Assembly (NCBI GenBank): GCA_013003805.1
Contig: JABDII010000208.1
Location: 1-6,033, forward strand
Length of the DNA: 6,033 nucleotides
Direction: 5' to 3'
Origin: Gemmatimonadales bacterium
GTDB taxonomy: Bacteria > Gemmatimonadota > Gemmatimonadetes > Gemmatimonadales > GWC2-71-9
Shown here: positions 1 through 4,366 of the stretch, piece by piece
Numbering within the stretch: the stretch's first letter is position 1
How the letters are laid out: every line of letters starts with the position of its first letter
Notes under the pieces: generated by a model
Databases searched by the model: none
Told to the model about the DNA's origin: nothing
The model's input: only the letters and a program-made list of their open reading frames with translations
Program-made: the position numbers and the translations under genes

Positions 1-275
1 ATGCTGCCGTCTGCAATGTGCCGCGCCAAGTCGGGGAACCGGTGGAGCAACTCGGGTGCATCGGTGCTCACCACGATCCGCTCGATGCGCGCGACACGCT
101 TCAGGGTGTGCACCACGCGTTCGAGCATGGGCACGCCGTCGACGTCGAGTAGGGCGCGATGTGGGGCGCCGGCCGCCTCGGCCAGCATATCGACGCCGGC
201 GCGGCGACCGGCTAGGATCAGGGCGGTGTAGCACCGCTTCGGCTTGACTCTCTCAGAGCCAGAGTGGGGTTTCAT
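1..275 (-). CDS. MobA-like NTP transferase family protein, N-terminal part (cut by left edge)
   Basis: The first 91 residues of a minus-strand protein are visible; the rest lies beyond the left edge. After a basic N-terminus comes a Rossmann-type strand and loop, TALILAGRR (about residues 17-25), then ALLDVDGVPMLERVV (41-55) and RIVVSTDAP (66-74). This order, LxLAG loop, then 'GxPML' and 'xIVVS', is typical of MobA-like nucleotidyltransferases (NTP_transf_3), cytoplasmic enzymes that transfer a nucleotide to a cofactor or sugar phosphate. The usual GGxSxRMG-xxK signature is diverged: GRRAGVD in the loop and Arg40 where many members have Lys. The substrate therefore cannot be named. The start is supported by GGAGG (281-285) five bases before the ATG (275-273). 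The frame is clear and the family assignment good; the specific function is unknown. Confidence 0.8.
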   Translation of the reverse strand, partial: MKPHSGSERVKPKRCYTALILAGRRAGVDMLAEAAGAPHRALLDVDGVPMLERVVHTLKRVARIERIVVSTDAPELLHRFPDLARHIADGS

Positions 276-318
276 GGTCACCTCCAGGCATCGTGCTGAT
301 TCCTAGCTACGGCCCTGG

Positions 319-337
319 CGTGACCCAGCCGTGACCC
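319..337. repeat. Tandem 8-base direct repeat in the leader of the NTP transferase gene
   Basis: CGTGACCC occurs at 319-326 and again at 330-337, an 11-base period, close to one helical turn. It lies 45-62 bases upstream of the minus-strand ATG at 275. Direct repeats with this period are typical of OmpR/PhoB-type regulator sites, so this may be an operator. On the minus-strand RNA each copy also contains GGUCAC, complementary to GUGACC (281-276), which lies between the Shine-Dalgarno and the start codon. A role in translation is therefore also possible. Both readings are inference. Confidence 0.35.
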
Positions 338-364
338 CGCTGTTTCTAGCAGTCACAGTATGAA

Positions 365-397
365 GAACCCCGAGCGCTGCTGGGACGCTCGGGGCTC
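365..397. terminator. GC-rich hairpin, terminator-like
   Basis: CCCCGAGCG (368-376) pairs perfectly with CGCTCGGGG (386-394) around a 9-base loop. Two more pairs can form beyond one mismatch (365-366 with 396-397). Read on the minus strand the stem is followed by TTCTTCAT, a modest T-rich tail, so it would work best as a terminator for leftward transcription. No intact leftward gene ends just before it; the nearest ends at 713 and has its own hairpin. It may insulate the NTP transferase gene from read-through, or be part of the leader of the small plus-strand frame at 462. Confidence 0.45.
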
Positions 398-461
398 TAT
401 GTGATTAGGGAATGTCAGCGTCAAGGCCTACCGTCTAGGTGCACTCAATCAGGAGAGCACC

Positions 462-638
462 GTGCGACGCCATTGGACAATTATCGTGACCGCTCTGCTC
501 CTGCTGACCACGAGCCAGACTGCCTGTTAAATAGACCTGACTGGAATCGGCGAGGCGATGTGCGGGGCGGTTGCCTCGGGCACTCGACACTACCCCAATG
601 AGAAGCCCCGGCCCAACGAGTGCTCGACGAAACGATAG
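462..638 (+). pseudogene. Small lipoprotein-like gene with in-frame stop right after the lipobox cysteine
   Basis: A GTG start at 462 follows AGGAG (451-455) at good spacing. The first 22 codons give a textbook lipoprotein signal peptide: MRRHWT, a hydrophobic core IIVTALLLL, then TTSQTAC with the lipobox cysteine as residue 22. The next codon is TAA (528-530). The same frame then stays open for 35 codons to TAG (636-638), with mostly G or C at third positions and two further cysteines (in AMCGAV and NECSTKR). That is what an intact lipoprotein of about 58 residues would look like if the TAA were a sense codon. The likeliest reading is a gene broken by a point mutation or sequencing error. 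A real 22-residue peptide cannot be excluded. I recognise no family in the downstream part. Confidence 0.5.
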
Positions 639-664
639 CGGGTACGAGGGGGGCAGGAATGAGC

Positions 665-695
665 CCAGGGCGGCACCGGATCGGTGCCGCCCTGG
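665..695. terminator. Long perfect hairpin between convergent genes, probably bidirectional terminator
   Basis: CCAGGGCGGCACCG (665-678) pairs without mismatch with CGGTGCCGCCCTGG (682-695) around a 3-base loop, a 14-bp stem; GAG (661-663) and CTC (698-700) could extend it past a small internal loop. It sits 26 bases after the end of the small plus-strand frame (638) and 17 bases after the end of the minus-strand NTF2-like gene (713). This is the expected place for a terminator shared by convergent genes. No strong T tract follows in either direction, so it may act as a 3' RNA-stabilising structure rather than a classical intrinsic terminator. Confidence 0.65.
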
Positions 696-712
696 ATCTC
701 ATCGCATACGAC

Positions 713-1189
713 TTAGTTCTCGAGCACGGTCTGGGTCGTTCCCGCCCCGCCGGTCACCGCCGACCAGTGCGAGGAACGGACCTTCCACTGGCCATCCTCC
801 TTGACGAAGACCTGGGTGACGCGGGTAAGGTAGTTGCTCACGCCCGCCGAACCCTTGGGCTTCATCATTCCTTCTGAATAGTAGAGCGCCACCGCGGCCT
901 GGCCCTCAACCAGCGGGATCACCTTGATGTGCTTGGGAGTGATGTTGATGGCATCCCATTCGCCCGGCCTGCCGCTGGGTGGGATCTCGTTCAACAGGCC
1001 TCCGCTCGACCAGAACTCGAGCGCGCCGTGCCGGGAGTAGTTGTCCGTTTCTCCCATCAAGTTGGTGGTCACGTACTCGGCCGACTCGAGAATCCTCTGG
1101 GTGACCTCTTGCTCGGTCTGCGTTTGGGCGTAGGCCAGGCTGGGGCCAAGAGCCAGTCCGGCGATTACCAGTGTGGCGAATCCTCTCAT
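713..1189 (-). CDS. Secreted NTF2/SnoaL-like (DUF4440-type) protein
   Basis: A 158-residue exported protein. Residues 1-21 are a Sec signal peptide (MRGFATLVIAGLALGPSLAYA) with an AxA-type cleavage site before QTQTEQ. The mature part has the shape of the NTF2-like cone fold: a helical start (about 27-45), then RHGALEFWSSGG (53-64), strands around HIKVIPLVEGQAAVALYYSEG (87-107), and the closing pair RVTQVFVKEDGQWKVRSSHWS (123-143). The last segment, 'TxVFVKxDGxWKxxxxHxS', is typical of SnoaL/DUF4440 proteins. These can be small enzymes, such as isomerases or cyclases, or ligand-binding domains; no catalytic set can be assigned here. The start was chosen at 1189, not at the in-frame ATG at 1216, because GGAGG (1196-1200) lies six bases upstream and the signal peptide then begins correctly. 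The gene is probably monocistronic, with a CRP-type site upstream and a hairpin downstream. Confidence 0.82.
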   Translation of the reverse strand: MRGFATLVIAGLALGPSLAYAQTQTEQEVTQRILESAEYVTTNLMGETDNYSRHGALEFWSSGGLLNEIPPSGRPGEWDAINITPKHIKVIPLVEGQAAVALYYSEGMMKPKGSAGVSNYLTRVTQVFVKEDGQWKVRSSHWSAVTGGAGTTQTVLEN

Positions 1190-1302
1190 GGACTTCCTCC
1201 GTTGGGGGATAAACACTTTGTCATACGTTTCGGAACCAGATTCGGGGGGGGTCCGAAGCGGCAGAACGATACCGTCCGGACGCAGGAATAGCGAACATCA
1301 AT

Positions 1303-1320
1303 TTGTGAAGGTTGTCACAA
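1303..1320. promoter_or_regulatory. CRP/FNR-family operator-like palindrome (TTGTGA-N6-TCACAA)
   Basis: TTGTGA (1303-1308) and TCACAA (1315-1320) form a perfect inverted repeat with a 6-base spacer. It contains TGTGA-N6-TCACA, the consensus site of E. coli CRP and many Crp-like regulators. Its centre (1311.5) is about 122 bases upstream of the NTF2-like start codon (1189) and inside the intergenic gap, so a role in control of that gene is plausible. I could not find convincing -35/-10 boxes at standard CRP distances, so activation or repression cannot be decided. Confidence 0.5.
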
Positions 1321-1325
1321 TTCCA

Positions 1326-1363
1326 GTGGCGGGGTTGTGCCACGGGACTGTGACGGGACAGTC
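1326..1363. terminator. Two small hairpins after the carboxypeptidase-regulatory-like lipoprotein gene
   Basis: GTGGC (1326-1330) pairs with GCCAC (1339-1343), and GACTGT (1346-1351) with ACAGTC (1358-1363). They lie 25-62 bases beyond the minus-strand stop at 1388. Their position suits transcription termination for that gene, but the stems are short and there is no T run. Confidence 0.25.
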
Positions 1364-1387
1364 AGGTCACTCAGCCCACCAGCGAAG

Positions 1388-2116
1388 CTATGGCGCCGCA
1401 GAGCTCCGGGCGACTCGGTCGAAAGATGGGTCGTCGGGCGATGCTGGAGCCCCGCACCCGTTGCTCCCAGGAAGATGATCGCAGCTGGAGGGAGCAGTGC
1501 ACGTCGCCGTGTAGACGACTCCGCTCTGGTCGAGAATGTGCCATTCAGCGTGCTGGACGCCAGTCACGCCGGGACGAACGACCATGCGGTAGGTGAAGTC
1601 GTCCACCGCTTCCCAGATCCATTGATTGCCAAGCAGGGAGAGCTCGAAGTTGGGTCCGCTCAGAGAAACGTTCGTGCTGACCGACCGATGGATCGTCTTC
1701 CGGTGCTGTACGTCGATCACGAAAGCGACGATGGAATCGGCATCCACCTCGAAGCAGGTGATGAGGGGCGCGAGCCGGCGCAAATTGAGATCGAGCGTTT
1801 GGGGCCATTGGATCAAGAAGCTCCGGTCGTACGCTTCGTAGCGCGGGTCCACAACGGTGTACTGCACCATCCCCGAGTCGGCCAGGGCGGTGTAGCGGCC
1901 CAGGCTGTCGGTCGTGACCCGGGTGCCGCTCACGCCGATGCGGAGGTTGGCGAGGGGCGCTCCCGAAGCCGAATCGATCACCCGTCCGCTCACCTGATAG
2001 AGCGGCCGCTCGATGATCTCGTTTTGCCTCGATTGCGGGCCTGGCCCGGGGCCAAGACAGCTCGCCAAGACGAGCACGGCCAGGGATGGCACCAAGAGGG
2101 ACGGAAGGTTTCGCAT
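1388..2116 (-). CDS. Lipoprotein with carboxypeptidase-regulatory-like domain and unassigned cysteine-containing C-terminal part
   Basis: A 242-residue protein. Residues 1-20 form a lipoprotein signal peptide ending in the lipobox LASC (Cys20), so the mature protein should be anchored in an envelope membrane. A flexible GPGPGPQSR linker follows. Residues about 40-110 match the CarboxypepD_reg (PF13620-type) beta-sandwich: YQVSGRVIDSASGAPLANLR, then VTTDSLGRYT and a later strand ending in LDLNLRR. Such domains are structural or binding modules, not peptidases. Residues about 118-242 contain Cys121, Cys206, Cys212 and Cys221 and a tryptophan-rich QWIWEAVDD segment; I do not recognise a family there. 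The ATG at 2116 was preferred over the in-frame ATG at 2236 because the 40-residue extension is Pro/Arg/Gly-rich with no signal-like character and would bury the signal peptide. No good Shine-Dalgarno precedes 2116. It lies 123 bases downstream of the hydrolase gene on the same strand. Confidence 0.78.
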   Translation of the reverse strand: MRNLPSLLVPSLAVLVLASCLGPGPGPQSRQNEIIERPLYQVSGRVIDSASGAPLANLRIGVSGTRVTTDSLGRYTALADSGMVQYTVVDPRYEAYDRSFLIQWPQTLDLNLRRLAPLITCFEVDADSIVAFVIDVQHRKTIHRSVSTNVSLSGPNFELSLLGNQWIWEAVDDFTYRMVVRPGVTGVQHAEWHILDQSGVVYTATCTAPSSCDHLPGSNGCGAPASPDDPSFDRVARSSAAP

Positions 2117-2186
2117 TAGCGCGCTTGGGCTGTGGCTATCTCTTCCAATGATACGGAACGGGCGGGGCCGAGGCCAGGGTCCGCAT

Positions 2187-2202
2187 GGCCTGGCACCAGG
2201 CC
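2187..2202. terminator. Compact hairpin between hydrolase and downstream lipoprotein gene
   Basis: GGCCTG (2187-2192) pairs with CAGGCC (2197-2202) around a four-base loop whose outer bases can also pair. It is about 38 bases beyond the hydrolase stop codon (2240) and upstream of the lipoprotein start (2116). There is no T tract. An overlapping alternative stem (GCCAGG 2173-2178 with CCTGGC 2189-2194) is possible. It may end or attenuate transcription between the two genes. Confidence 0.3.
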
Positions 2203-2239
2203 GCCACGGCCCTCCATTCGACTCAGACTGCGCCATCGT

Positions 2240-3502
2240 CTATCCAATCACCTGGGCGATCAACTGGCCGAACGCACTCAGCACTTCGTCCAGCGTAAAC
2301 GTGCAGTGACCATAGGGCGACAGGAGGTCGCTTCCGGGAATCTGTGTCAAGAACGCGCTCCTGCCGGCGAGGCTCACCTTGGCCGCATACTCCGCCTCCT
2401 GATCATACGGCACGATCGGGTCGAACACGTTGTGGATCGTGACGAGGGGGACTTTGAGCCGTCCTCGAGTCTCGTACTTCGCCTTGACGTGGCTCAATGC
2501 CGGCTGATCGGCCGAGAACCGCGGTACATTCGGGTTGAGGACCGGCGGCGGATACACCACGGCCGTGTTGTCGTAGGGCTGCCCGCCGAGCCGTTGCACG
2601 GCATCGTTGAAGCCCAGGACGTTGTACGCGAGAAGGCTGAGCACCGTTCCCCCGATCACCGTTGGGTCGGGCGGCAAGTTGATCCCGGCGGTTGCCAAGA
2701 GGGCCTGTGTGCTGGGTACATCTGCGGCGAGGGCGGCGAGAATGGCAGCCCGGAGCGGGCCTGGATTGCTCTCCGTTCCGAAGGCGGCCTCGACCGCCGC
2801 GGGGACATCGACAGCGCTCGGAGGGATGACTCCGGGGAAGAAGTAGTCGAACAGGACACGGAAATCTTGGAGGTAGTCCAGCTGTCCTTGGAAATCACCC
2901 AGCGGTCCGCACGCTGCGAGGGTGCCGTCGAACAGCTGGGAATGCCGCTCGGTGGCAAGCGTGGCGATCGCGGCCCCCTCCGAGACGCCGACCGCGTAGG
3001 TCTTCCCCGTAACCGGCCCGACCAGCGAGCGGAACAGCGGAATCAGCCTCGCCAAATCCCGGGCTCCCTCCACCACGATCAAGCCGTTGTTCCGGTAACT
3101 CGTGGTGGCAAACGCGAAGTTGAGGAGCGGGCTGGTCACGATCTCGGAGACCTTGAAGCCGCCGATCACGTCATCCCGGATGGTCAATGGATCCTGCGGC
3201 GACACATAGCCGTGGGCGTAGACCACGAGGCTCCCGTTCCAGGTCGGGGGAACGCAGATGAGGTAGAGCGCGCCGGTACCGGGGACGGCACCCGTTGCGC
3301 CGACGGTGCCAACGGGACACTCGGGGATGGGCGCCAAGTTGGCGCGGGCCGGCTGGACCTCGGTCGACGGAGCCCGGTCGCCATCCACCACTTCTGAAGG
3401 CTCGAGCCCGGGCCGCGATTCGCCACAGGCCGCGAGGGCAAGGACGAACCCAGGCAGCAAGGCGCCGCCAAAAACGCGTATGGAAGGTCGGTGGAGATCC
3501 AT
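2240..3502 (-). CDS. Alpha/beta-hydrolase-fold lipoprotein
   Basis: A 420-residue protein with a lipoprotein signal peptide: basic start MDLHRPSIR, hydrophobic core, lipobox LAAC at Cys26. A low-complexity linker runs to about residue 58. The hydrolase fold begins near residue 61. SLVVYAHGY (91-99) gives the HG oxyanion-hole motif; GVSEG (172-176) is the GxSxG nucleophile elbow with Ser174; FDPIVPY (360-366) supplies the acid Asp361; GHC (398-400) supplies His399. All members of the triad are thus in the expected order. Residues about 200-340 between elbow and acid form a long, mostly hydrophobic helical insertion that is probably a lid. Cys62 and Cys83 could form a disulfide. The fold includes esterases, lipases and peptidases, so the substrate is open. 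The ATG at 3502 is preceded by AAGGAG (3510-3515) seven bases upstream. Confidence 0.87.
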   Translation of the reverse strand: MDLHRPSIRVFGGALLPGFVLALAACGESRPGLEPSEVVDGDRAPSTEVQPARANLAPIPECPVGTVGATGAVPGTGALYLICVPPTWNGSLVVYAHGYVSPQDPLTIRDDVIGGFKVSEIVTSPLLNFAFATTSYRNNGLIVVEGARDLARLIPLFRSLVGPVTGKTYAVGVSEGAAIATLATERHSQLFDGTLAACGPLGDFQGQLDYLQDFRVLFDYFFPGVIPPSAVDVPAAVEAAFGTESNPGPLRAAILAALAADVPSTQALLATAGINLPPDPTVIGGTVLSLLAYNVLGFNDAVQRLGGQPYDNTAVVYPPPVLNPNVPRFSADQPALSHVKAKYETRGRLKVPLVTIHNVFDPIVPYDQEAEYAAKVSLAGRSAFLTQIPGSDLLSPYGHCTFTLDEVLSAFGQLIAQVIG

Positions 3503-3811
3503 GAGGCCACTCCTTGCGTCGTGCCGGTGACGCAGGCGGTCTCGTTGTCGGAGGAGCGTCTGAAGGAGGCTTCAGGCCAACAGCGGGGTCGCCCGGGCCG
3601 GCGGCGAATGACTATGGGATACCGTTGCTGCCCATAACATCGGTGTCTTGAGGGAACGGTGCAAGTTTCGCGAAGGACCCTTCAAGGGACAGAGCTGCAA
3701 GGTTTGGCACTTACGCAACTCCGACACTTGCAATCCCCTTGACCGGACGATAAGTCCTCGAACGATCTCAATCTGTTTGCGTCGCTTTAACACTCACGCG
3801 GAGAAGAGTCG
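3503..3811. other. Divergent intergenic region between hydrolase lipoprotein and OsmC genes
   Basis: No convincing gene is seen in these 309 bases. They must hold promoters for both flanking genes. They also contain the hydrolase ribosome binding site (3510-3515), a small hairpin in its leader (CTGAAG 3560-3565 with CTTCAG 3570-3575), a dyad at 3613-3636, and GGAG (3800-3803) for the OsmC gene. A TTGACC (3739-3744) resembles a plus-strand -35 box but has no good -10 partner, so I do not call a promoter. Confidence 0.6.
3613..3636. promoter_or_regulatory. TATGGG-N12-CCCATA dyad, possible operator
   Basis: TATGGG (3613-3618) and CCCATA (3631-3636) are perfect inverted arms separated by 12 bases. 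The dyad lies 111 bases from the hydrolase start and 176 from the OsmC start, in the divergent region. A dimeric regulator could bind here. The arms are only six bases and no regulator gene is in the window, so this is a weak call. Confidence 0.25.
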
Positions 3812-4252
3812 ATGGCATCCCTCACCGCCGTCCTCGGCCAAGGCACCCAAGTCAGCCTTCAGGCTCGGCAGTTCTCGTGGCTGGGTGACGAGCCACCCGG
3901 CGCGGGCGGCACCGACCTGGGACCGACACCCTACGAGATCTTGCTCGGCGGCCTCGCGGCCTGCATCGCCATCACGCTCAGACTCTATGCCAACCACAAG
4001 GGAATCGCCCTCGAGGAAGTCGAGGTGCGGCTCGAGTACGACCGGGTGCACGCCGATGACTGTGAGAACTGCGACGAACGGGCCGACGGCTGGATCGAGC
4101 GCATTCAGTCGCACGTGGCGATCCGTGGGTCGTTTGACGACGCTCAGCGAACTCGGTTGACCCAGGTGGCCCAGCGGTGTCCGGTCCACAAGACGCTGGC
4201 GAATGGCGTGCATATCGTCGATTCCGTCACCTTCGAACCAGCAACACCATAG
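3812..4252 (+). CDS. OsmC/Ohr-family protein (thiol peroxidase type)
   Basis: A 146-residue protein of normal length for the family. The core signature GPTPYEILLGGLAACIAITLRLYA spans residues 37-60 and carries the peroxidatic Cys51. The second family cysteine is Cys123 in QRCPVHKTL (121-129). Family members reduce organic and fatty-acid hydroperoxides in the cytoplasm; the two cysteines form a disulfide that is re-reduced by dihydrolipoyl or other dithiols. An extra CxxC (Cys84, Cys87 in DDCENCDE) sits in the loop after YDRVHA. I recall a similar acidic cysteine-containing loop in related members, so it may be a subfamily trait, possibly metal-binding or redox-active. The start is supported by GGAG (3800-3803), eight bases upstream. 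It precedes a disulfide oxidoreductase gene on the same strand by 114 bases. Whether it acts on peroxides in this organism is inferred from the family. Confidence 0.9.
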   Translation: MASLTAVLGQGTQVSLQARQFSWLGDEPPGAGGTDLGPTPYEILLGGLAACIAITLRLYANHKGIALEEVEVRLEYDRVHADDCENCDERADGWIERIQSHVAIRGSFDDAQRTRLTQVAQRCPVHKTLANGVHIVDSVTFEPATP

Positions 4253-4259
4253 GCTCAGG

Positions 4260-4283
4260 TGGTGAACATCGTCGCGTTCACCA
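4260..4283. terminator. 8-bp hairpin just after the OsmC gene
   Basis: TGGTGAAC (4260-4267) pairs perfectly with GTTCACCA (4276-4283) around an 8-base loop, beginning eight bases after the OsmC stop codon. TTCCCCC follows rather than a T run. It could be a weak or partial terminator, or an RNA 3' end that separates OsmC expression from the oxidoreductase 83 bases further on. As a 24-base dyad it could also be an operator. Confidence 0.4.
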
Positions 4284-4366
4284 TTCCCCCGTGTGAGGCT
4301 CGTGACCCTGGCCAAGTAGAGCGCTGCCGAGAACGCACGCCTAGCTACAACTCTGAGGAGTAGTTC

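Noticed and set aside
1..231. Plus-strand open frames at the left edge
   Set aside because: The minus strand encodes a recognisable nucleotidyltransferase start with an excellent ribosome binding site; the plus-strand peptides are arginine-rich shadows.
341..357. Possible second CRP-type site near TCACA at 353-357
   Set aside because: The partner half-site at the right distance is GTTTC rather than TGTGA, so the palindrome fails.
1273..1282. CGTCCGGACG palindrome
   Set aside because: A perfect 10-base palindrome, but short, GC-rich and without a recurring copy; common enough by chance in this composition.
1337..2119. Open frame of 260 codons on the plus strand
   Set aside because: Mirror of the carboxypeptidase-regulatory-like lipoprotein gene; the translation has no recognisable domain or signal.
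2117..2236. N-terminal extension of 40 residues for the carboxypeptidase-regulatory-like lipoprotein
   Set aside because: The extension is Pro/Arg/Gly-rich, contains the hairpin region and would place the lipobox signal peptide internally.
2132..3397. Long open frame of 421 codons on the plus strand
   Set aside because: It is antisense to the hydrolase lipoprotein, whose catalytic triad and signal peptide are convincing. The plus-strand translation is charged and featureless, with no ribosome binding site.
3648..4160. Open frame of 170 codons on the plus strand running into the OsmC gene
   Set aside because: It overlaps OsmC in another frame, starts with a rare TTG and the overlapping part is arginine/serine-rich, as expected from a frame shadow.
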